Shown here: piece after piece, positions 1 to 9,100 of the stretch | Layout of the letters: the number at the start of each line of letters is the position of its first letter | Position numbering within the stretch: the stretch's first letter is position 1 | DNA from: Holothuria scabra | Lineage: Eukaryota; Echinodermata; Holothuroidea; Aspidochirotida; Holothuriidae | DNA: 64,000 bases | Assembly (NCBI GenBank): GCA_037179385.1 | Contig: CM074193.1 | Coordinates: forward strand, 3,927,547 to 3,991,546 | Direction: 5' to 3' | Translations under genes and position numbers: made by a program | The notes under the pieces: model-generated | Seen by the model: the letters and a program-made list of their open reading frames with translations, nothing else | The model's database searches: none | Told to the model about the DNA's origin: nothing

Positions 1-140
1 AACTTACTTCATGACAGAAAACTTCAACAACCACAAGAATTTGCAGTGCTCCAACAGCTTGTCCAAACTGTCTCATGATTTTCTAAAAATTTACAGATCA
101 CCCTTAGTTGGAAAATAAAATTTTTAAAACTATTACTAAC
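1..140. other. Intron sequence at window edge
   Basis: This is REV3L intron beyond the donor at 140. It holds an exon-like segment at 8-82 on the minus strand (AG before 82, GTAAGTT after 8), which does not encode the next conserved REV3L block. Confidence 0.6.
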
Positions 141-454
141 CTTTGGACAAGATCAATGAACTTTTCGAACATTTCCATCTCATCTGATGCATTTATAACT
201 TTAACGTCTGGCAAGCCATAGCTGGACAGTAATGGACGATTTGAGGTTGGGGTTTGCAATTGGTTCTTGTTTGGATTATCAACTGTTATAACTCCAACAT
301 ACTCTGAATGAGCTCCATCCCCAACCCCTTCCCCATAATTCTCACTAGCTATGCAAAAGAAGATGGCTCGGACTGGGTCAAAGTCTGGGTCAGGACGGAG
401 TTTGCCTCTGGTGTGGACATGTAGTTCAAGGCTCATTAATGTCAGGTGCTGGTT
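141..454 (-). CDS. REV3L: REV3L exon, degenerate 3'-5' exonuclease domain (last exon visible)
   Basis: A 314-base exon beginning NQHLTLMSLELHVHTRGK, then RPDPDFDPVRAIFFCIAS, matching vertebrate LTLISVELHARTRRDLEPDP and EFDPICALFYCISS. In proofreading B-family polymerases the Exo I motif is DIE. Here, as in other REV3 proteins, the first Asp is absent (MSLE), so this domain should lack proofreading. The exon ends DEMEMFEKFIDLVQ plus AG, and the next conserved block expected is YDPDILLGYEIQ, beyond position 1. The acceptor is TTTTTCCTCAG before 454 and the donor is GTTAGTAAT from 140. Confidence 0.95.
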
Positions 455-1165
455 CTGAGGAAAAATGAAAAGATGACTAATAGGGATGAATTTTTCTGCT
501 AAAAAATCCCATCTTACATGTACAGACACTAAGTGCAAGGAGAAAAAGTGAGAAGTGAGATGTATCAAATATATTCTGCTCCAGGGATAAAAACTCTATT
601 ACCTGAGACAACTTTAATGTCCTCATGCTTTCATTTTTATCACAACATAAATAAATCCCCCACATGGTCACTAACAACTCCAAGATGAGTTGTATGCAAA
701 ATTCTATGCATTGGGGCATTTTTCTAGAAGAAAGGAGAGAAGATACTTAACCTGCCCCCCCCCCCCCTCTCTCCTCCCCAATCTAAATCATTACTAACTG
801 AAAAAAGGGAAATGCACACCAGTACACAGTAATTCTTAAAAGTTTAGTAAACAAATGTCATCCACAAAGCCAACAAGAAGAGACCAGTTTGCATCATACA
901 TGCAAGTGCCAGAACTAATGTAGTAATGTTGAGCGTTATAACCCTCAAATTCCACTTTGGTATGTAAATCAATACGCAAAAACACTCTCTGATAAGACTT
1001 TCATGAGATTTCAAATGTAGTTCACAAAGCTTGTTTAAAGTAAGGCCAACCAGGTCTATAAACTGAAAGCACTATTGTAAGATGGTAACATCCAAGCATA
1101 TTTCAAAAAAAAAAAACATTTTTGAAGAAACATGTTTAGCTTTGTCATAATAAATCTCTACTCAC
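455..1165. other. REV3L intron
   Basis: A 711-base intron bounded by GTGAGT at 1165 and CAG before 454. It contains a C homopolymer near 752-767. No gene or repeat was recognised. Confidence 0.85.
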
Positions 1166-1294
1166 CTCGTGCAATGCTTTGGCATCTTGTAGATTTGATT
1201 GGCTAAATTTGAAGGCGCATGTATTCTTTGGTGTTGGTCCCTCCAATTGAGAGGTAAAGGAACCTTTCTTGGCCAAAGGTGTTACCATGGAAGT
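1166..1294 (-). CDS. REV3L: REV3L exon before the exonuclease-like domain
   Basis: A 43-codon exon in phase 0 at both ends. The end reads SQLEGPTPKNTCAFKFSQSN and LQDAKALHE, matching vertebrate SQIDGPSLNNTYGFKVSIQN and LQEAKALHE. This marks the start of the folded B-family exonuclease/polymerase half of the protein. The acceptor is TTTTTGTGTAG before 1294 and the donor is GTGAGTAG from 1165. The frame is open but contains no internal ATG-initiated ORF of note, so simple ORF finding misses it. Confidence 0.94.
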
Positions 1295-1743
1295 CTACAC
1301 AAAAATAGTATGCTTTCAAAATTATACTTTGTTTACTGATCTCCATAAAAGGATAGGAAAACACAAGCAAGAATTTATCTCTGTAAACACCATGACCACT
1401 ATGAATTAAAGCTTGGCTTTTTCTCCTCACAATGGAAATGACATGAAAATACCTCTAGCTGTTTTAAGTAATCATTAGATCTCTCTGCCAGGAATTTGGT
1501 TCCACAAAATGAAAACTAAAAAAGAAATTGACCTCCCATTTAGCCTATCACCTGGGCATTCTTTTAATTTTCCTTATGTTACAATTTTGATTCAATCAGA
1601 AAGACTTCTTTCCACATTCAAAGATTTGCCCCCACTTCCTAAGTGCTTAATTTACAATCCAAACCACTATGTACTATAACATTAACATAACTGTATGAGG
1701 AACATAAAATGGTGTTATGGAGGCATAAAAATATTGAACTTAC
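1295..1743. other. REV3L intron
   Basis: A 449-base intron between the GTAAGT donor at 1743 and the GTAG acceptor ending at 1295. Nothing else was recognised. Confidence 0.85.
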
Positions 1744-2491
1744 CTGCCCAGGAGTGACAACTTTCGGTTGTTCGATCTTTGGTAAATCTACTAACGAAAC
1801 TCTCTTCTTGAGTCTGGGCTCTGTCTTCTTGGTGGCAGTGATCAGAATTGGTGTAAGAGAAGGCTGGGTAGGTTTTCCTTTGATTCCTGTGGGAAGAGGG
1901 GTGCTATGACATGGGGGTATCTCTGAGACTGATCTATTGGGAGGAGACTCTGGAGTATCAACCATAGGAGGGGTGGTTGGTTCCACTTGATCTATTAATT
2001 CCTGTAAGAAAGGACTTGGAGGTGCCTCCTCTAAATATGATTGAGGGCTACCTGCATCTCGCTGCCTTTCACCTGATAATCTCTTCACAATGTTATCAAT
2101 ACGATTTTGCTTCTCCTTCATCTCTTTTGACTTTGGTTTAGGGAGTGTTCTACTTGAGCTATTAGTGGCTTTGAGAACTGTGGGGGTTTTATTTTTACTA
2201 ATTTTTTGATTGTCCAACCATTTTGTGACATCAGACACATCAGGTGGAAGTTTACATGGTGTTAAGATGACTTCCATCTTATAGGTGGCCGACTCTAAAA
2301 TCCCCTTCATTATGGCTTTTCCCTCTTCCGAATAGAAAGATACTTCTGGCGAGTCACCTATATGTGACTGGTCCCTGACAAACATCTCTGTCCTCCAATG
2401 GTCCAGTCCCAACGATGATGACGGGGGTAAAGCCTCTTTTAAACCCCCAGGGAGATTTTGATTCAGCTGAACCTGCATATTGGCTGTCTCC
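1744..2491 (-). CDS. REV3L: REV3L exon, PCK motif and second-MAD2L2-site region
   Basis: A 748-base exon following the giant exon. The protein reads RETANMQVQLNQNLPGG at the junction. MEVILTPCKLPPD then aligns with vertebrate KIVIMPCKCAPS, and CHSTPLPTG with FHSTPIIQ. A Pro-rich stretch containing TPESPPNRS lies in the region where vertebrate REV3L carries its second REV7-binding motif, but it is only a partial match. The acceptor is TGTGATTTCAG before 2491 and the donor is GTAAGTTC from 1743. The exon ends in phase 0 after PKVVTPGQ. Confidence 0.92.
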
Positions 2492-3192
2492 CTGAAATCA
2501 CAAGAAAGGACAGCGAGCATGACAATGACAGAATATGCCCTTACAGAAGCAAAAACAGAAACAAACAAAAAAACAATTATGGAATAATATAGCTATTTGC
2601 AGCAGGATTATTGTCAGTTTTTGCTTTTCAACAGTTTTACCAATCTGTATTTATTTGTGCATTTCATGAAATCTCCTACCTAGTTCTCCTTCACAAACAT
2701 ATTTGAAAATACTTAATAAAAAATACTGACCCAAACAAAGTAAAAAATTCTGAGCCCACTGTTAATACGCTACAATTCAGAATAAAATAATTTCACAGCA
2801 TAACCTCATTTTAATCTGGTAATATTTGAAATCAATGGGGTCTTTCTTGTACCATTTGAATATCAAAAGAAATTGTCAATAATGGAACCCTTCAAACATT
2901 AGACTTCTTCTAAAGTCAACTAAGATGAGTTCTATCAAACTTTAAATTCCACATTTACTATCATTGCTTCACAAAATATATTTCACAGTCATTAATTAAA
3001 AATCAACCAGGAAAAAGAAGAAGCATACACTGTTCTTGTCAATATTAAACTTCATGTTTAGCTTTCATCAAGAAATTAATCTTAGTTTAATTAAAGCAAC
3101 AAAAATATCTGGATGCAAAATCAAACCCCACTTAGCCCTAATATCATCAATTCGATTGCAAACAATTAGATTACAGTTAAGTCAGGACTTAC
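2492..3192. other. REV3L intron
   Basis: A 701-base AT-rich intron between the donor at 3192 and the acceptor ending at 2492. No repeat or gene was recognised. Confidence 0.85.
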
Positions 3193-6100
3193 CTTGTAAA
3201 TGATGGTATGTCTGCATTTTTCTCCCAGTAAGGCAACTGGTGAACCACATCTGTTAAGCCATATTCACTTAGAGTGGATTCTATATCAGTTCTTGTTGGA
3301 GGAGGTTTGATGGGAATGTAGACACCCCCTAACAATGCATTACTGTTACCCTCTTGCATACATGGTATGTCCTGCGGCCCCTCCTTTTCATGTGATGTAT
3401 CTTGGTCAACGAACTGTTCACTTTCAACATCTTGAGCTTCTCCTTGTATTGGTTGGTCAGTTGATGGTAACGGCTTCACATCTGGACAGCTTTGCTCTTC
3501 CCCTGTTGGTACAGCTAGCATATCATCAGTACTTTTCTCTAATAAGGAAGTAGCACATTCAATTTCATGCACTTCTTCCTCTGTGAAACCAACAAAACTT
3601 GGAATTAGGTCAGGAGAATCTTCTGAATCGTATTCTTGTTCATAGCTGGCTGACAGAGAACTGCCATCATTCGAAAGCCCCATTAGAGCCTCGATAACTT
3701 CAGTCTCAGCTGTGTTTAGACGACTTCTCATAGACATGTCTAGTTTATGCATCTTTCGAGTGTGTGACTCATCACTTTTGTCAAGTTCTTTTTGAACCAC
3801 AGCTGTGCCATCAGCCACTGTTGCATGGCTTTCTTTATTAAATACCTGTTCACCAAAACTACCCACTGACGTACCATTTCTTTGCATATTTTTGTGAGTT
3901 GTTAGGTCTAAAGCATTATTTTCTCCTACTTCCAGTTCATTATCCTCCTTGGTTCCTCTTTCCAATTGACCATCTCCAGCATCAGTGACTGTTGTTTGAC
4001 CTGCAATCCTAGAAGAAACACCTTCTTTTAGAGATGATTCTGATTTTGCCATCTCTGAAGGTTCCATAGTTCCTTTAGAGATGTTTGATACTTGACTTTT
4101 ATGTGAATACTCAACAGCTGGAGGGAAATTCTTGACAGTTTGAAAACCTTGCTCCTTGAAATTTAACTGATTTTGTGATTCTGCATAACAACCTGTCGAT
4201 AGCAGTTCTTCTCTTTCTTTCCATTCAAACTCTTCATTCTTGGGCAGGGAATCATTTTCTTTTTGTATTGACTCACGATTTTCTTCTACAAATGTATTTC
4301 TCTGTTTACTAACATTGAGTCCAACTCCAACAGCATCTGTATTCAAACCTTGCTCCATTTCTAGTCCTTTTATTTGTTTAAATGTTTGGGGAGTTGGATC
4401 TTTGTTGTCAAAATTACCAGCAAGCAATCTTTCAGCACTATTTGAAGGTTTTTCTTCGTTATTGAAACCCGGGGATTTCCCACGGTGAGATGTCTGGTTA
4501 CCATTACTATTCACTTTCCTTAAAATAAGCGGCTTTAGCTCTCCCAATTGTTCTGATTTACCTGAACCCTGCCCACTCAAAATCTCCCCATCGTCCCATG
4601 TCTGACCAATTTCTTTTTCCCCAAAAGTTTTTTCTGACAATTTCCAATTGCCATTACTTTGTGTGGTCTTTTTCTTCTTGACTCTTGGAGTAGTCTGATT
4701 TTTACCTGTATGCTTTACTTTTCTAAACACCATTTTAATTGGTGGATTTTCCTCTACTTCCTGGTTGGATAGCTCTGATCCGACTTCCAACTCACCCTTT
4801 CTTTTTTTCCTACCTACCCCTGCATTCTCTGACTTTCTTTGTGTTTTCTTCTCACTTTTCAGTTTCCTTTTCTTTGATGGTGACTCTTTTCTCCCCTTCC
4901 TGCTCTTTGGCTTAGCTTTACCCCTCTCAAAATCATCAGAGGATTCTTCAAAGTCACTCATTCCAGAATCCTGCAAGTTTAGAGAAGTTTCAAGATCTTG
5001 GAGGTCACAGGGGTTTGACTTGTCATGCTCACTAGAATCAGATAATTGAAACTGAGAATGCTCAATCATAAACATGCTCTCAAAATCAACTGCTGGACGC
5101 CTTGAGCTTCTTGACCCATCATCATCATCATCATAACAGGATGTTCCACTTCGATTCCAAGGTGGGAGGTCATCCAAAGACAGACGTCTCAAGGGAATGT
5201 TCAACTCCTTTTCAATACCGTATTGAGATAGATCAATTGGTCTGCTGCCATCACTGCTGCTACCACGTCTATTCCTTTTTGCTTGATTCTGATTACTTTC
5301 AGAGTGTTTATTCTCACCATTTGACAAATCACTTAAATTTTTCCTTTTTCTCCCAACTTTGACAGACTCAGAGGAATCTTCACAAGATTTTGCAGCATTT
5401 CTTCCTTTGACACTCAAAGTGCTACTTCTGTGCACTGTTTCCATTTCAGGAATTTTTCTATCTGCAGAGATGGATATGTCATTGTGAGAATGGATTCTAT
5501 TTGAATTTTCACCATTTTTAACGATCCCCTCCACACACTGTTTAGAGCCACCCTTTTCAACAAATGATTTTACATTGTTACTTTTATTACTTTCCAGCAC
5601 AACTTCAACATCCAGATCTTTCTTGTTTGATTCTTTTAACTCTCTACCAATGACACTTCCACCCAAGGACACGGTATTTTCCATCTTTTTAACAACTTGT
5701 TCCTCAGTACCTCCAACCTTTACCCTGGCAAAACACACAGCATTTGAAGTGTCCTCCTGACTGATAGCACTATCGGAAGATTTACTCTTCTCCAAGAGGG
5801 GTACATCAGATTCTTCTACAAAGATGCTTACTTCTGTTGACGTTAAATCTTTTCCTTGCTCATGAATAGCTTCACAATCCTTTTCCACCTGAACCAGATT
5901 GTCCAATACGTCACTCTCTGTAAGAAGGTGAGTATCATGGTCCCTCTCTTCAGACTCAATGATTTCTGGCTTATCTCTCGTGGAACCATCTTTGATCTCA
6001 TCTTCGGTTTCCATTTTATCTTCTGTTGTCCTCTGTTCTGTCACTCCAGTCTCTTCCTTTTCATTAACATCTAGATTCTGGATTGATGAAGACTCTACAT

Positions 6101-9100
6101 TCATTTCTGAAACATCAGTCTGGTAACTTTTATCTAACACCTTTTCTCCTTCCCCCTGTACCTCTTCAAACAGCTCTGTAGCTTCCTGCTCTATCTCCAA
6201 CAGATCTTCTGTCTTCTCTTCTTTCCCCTTTCCTGAAATATCATTTTTCTCTTCTCTTCCAGTCTCTGTCACATTATCAATTGTATGCCCTTCTACTTCC
6301 ACCATACCTTCATTTTTCTGCCCTTCCCCCATTTCTATTACATCTTTAATATTTCGTCCTTCTGTTTCCAAAAGACCTCTGTCTTTCTTGTCTCCTCCTG
6401 CTTTTAATTGATTTTCAATATCCTGCCGTCCTTCATACTTCGATATTTCTTCACTTTTCTCATCATTTTCTGTTTCCAACAGGCTTTCCATTCTCTGTCC
6501 TTTTTGTGAGAAATCTTCTACTGTAAGTTCTTTTCTGTTATCTATCAAACTTTCAAGCTTTTGCAAAGAATTCATTTGACTTGAACTACCCTGGAACTCG
6601 AGGATAGGACTGCTGCCTCCAACTGGTAGGAGGTTTCCCCTCCCATCATTAGTCTCCTTGCTTTCTGTGGTGTGATCATCTTCATTTCTACTCTTTTCTA
6701 ATCCAGCAAGTTCATTCAATTTATCAGCATCAGCTGTTGAGCACAACATTTCAGCTACCATTGTACTCTGTTGGTATTCAGGGACAGGGTTACTGCTACC
6801 CTCGAAAGATCTTTCTTCTACCTCTTCAATAGAAGCATTATCCTTACTCTCTACTTTGGTACTTTTTTCATAAGAAGACTGATTTTCAGGTGGTATTTTA
6901 TACAGTGAACCTATCATTTCAAATATATTAATATCATCTCTCAAACTTGAGTTTGATACTTTCTCTCCATCAACCTGTGCTTTCTCTTTTCCAGATTCAT
7001 CACTATCAATCTTTTCTCCATCACTACTGCTACTTCTTTTGCCTGTGCTTTCTAAACCACTTCTAGATTCTTCATGTGAGATCTCACTACCAAAAGTATC
7101 ATCAAGGAAACTTAAAAGTTGAGCTTGAGATGCCGTTCCCTGGAAGCCAATGACAGGGTTACTGTCTCCATCACCTTTTGCACCACTGTCTGGCAGTTGA
7201 TCAGTTTCATTCATGCTATCACTTTGCATCAGGTCATCCTTACCAACACCAACTATTTCTTCCACACCAGACAAATCTAAATTAGATTTTGTCATCTCAT
7301 TTCCTTCCTTAAATATCTCATGGCCTGAAACATGAGCTGTACCTGCATCCAGCTGTGATTGCAGAAGTTCAATCTGACTCACACTATCCATCAGTTCCAA
7401 AGGGGAACTGTCTTCACCACTCTCACTTGCCTCAGACATGGATTCAGGGATGGTGGTAGGATATGGTATCAACAGTTCATCTTCATCACCATTACCACCT
7501 CCATCATTCTGGACAATCTTTCCTGACTCTGTAAGATCATTTTTCTGGACAGTGTTCTCAGAAGGGATAGCAATCCCAGATATTTTTTCAACTTCACTTC
7601 CTTCCGATTTCTTCTTCCCATTCTGTTCTTCTGGTGAAAAGGAAGTGCTCTTTGGGATGGTACCCCCCTTGGATGCCTCACTGATGCTCTCCTTGAGAGG
7701 AGCAGCCTCTGATGAACCTTCTGTGGATGCTTCTACCACAGTGCAATCACTAGCTTCATTAAGGGGTTCAACTTTATTTTCAAAGTTTTCTTCAGAGGTG
7801 GTTGGAGTTTGCAACTCTTCAAACAAAGCCATTTGACTGTTACCATACTCTCCCATTTCAGACATGGACAATGAAGGACTATCCCTGCCATCCGTGTCCT
7901 TAGAGTCCCTTCTCTCTTTGCTATAACCTTCTTTATTTGAGTTCTGATCCAGGCTGCTATCAAACTGACTTTCAGAGTCTGATTTCAGCATACCACTGTG
8001 CTCACTTTTGTCAGACTCAAATGTACTTTTTTTGGTTTGATCAGTCGGGGACCAATATTTTGGTGGTGACTCCCTCGGACTGGAAACAGCAGGTGAGGTG
8101 AATGACATATTCCATAAAACATCACGATATGGTGATGAAGAGGGAGTCCTCAAGAAGGGATATTTTGGATCAAAACAATGAACAGAATCTGATGTTTCCT
8201 TTCTATCTATAGCTTGTATATCTTCATCTGTGAAAGAAGGTGTTGGTGAAATTTCAACTTCATTCTCTACAGTAAGTACGGCAGAAGTATCATCGTCTTT
8301 CAGCAAGTCAATAATTTCATCCAGCTTTGTTTCTTGATTAGGGAGATTAATATTGTCATTATTCTCTCCTGATAAAAATTGAATAAAGCTAACATCCTCT
8401 TCTGTATCACGAGATAAATCTTTATCTGCTTCTTTGCCTCCTGACAGCTGTTTTTCATTGTTTCCTGTTTTGTCTCCTCTGTCTCTCTTGGCTACTGGAA
8501 AATAATCACTGATCTCTTTATTTTGCTTTTTTTTAACATCTGCTTGAGAGACTCCATCTAATTTCAACTTTCGTGGTCTTCCTCTGCCCCTCTTGGGTGT
8601 TTGAGAAGCATTCTGTTGAGAGCTTTGTGGTGTCTTCTGTGAACTCGTTTTAGAACCCCTTGAACTCTGAGAGCTTTTAGGGGATTTGGAGGGTGATGAT
8701 TTTGAAGGTGTAACAAAAAATTGTAGCTGAGATTTCAAAGATGGGGAACTTACAGGGCTTTTTCCTTCTGCTACTTTCTTGGGACGAGAGCCCTTACTCA
8801 GTCTACTTTTCTTTTTTGTTCCAGACAATTTATTTGTAGTCCAGAGAGGTCTCTCACTTTTTTTCTCAGAATCCTTTTTCTGTCCATGAACACCAAGAAT
8901 TTCTATCTCCTCAGGTGAACTTTTGTCAGCTCCTTCAGGCGATGATGATGATGTGAGGTCTATAACTACACTCTGATTATCATCTTTATTTCCACTCTGA
9001 AGCAGAACTTCTCGAGGGATATTTGAACTTTTTGAACTTTCCTGCTTTCTTTTGGCATACCTTCTGAAACCTGCGAGAAGTGAATATTCCATCCGTCCTC

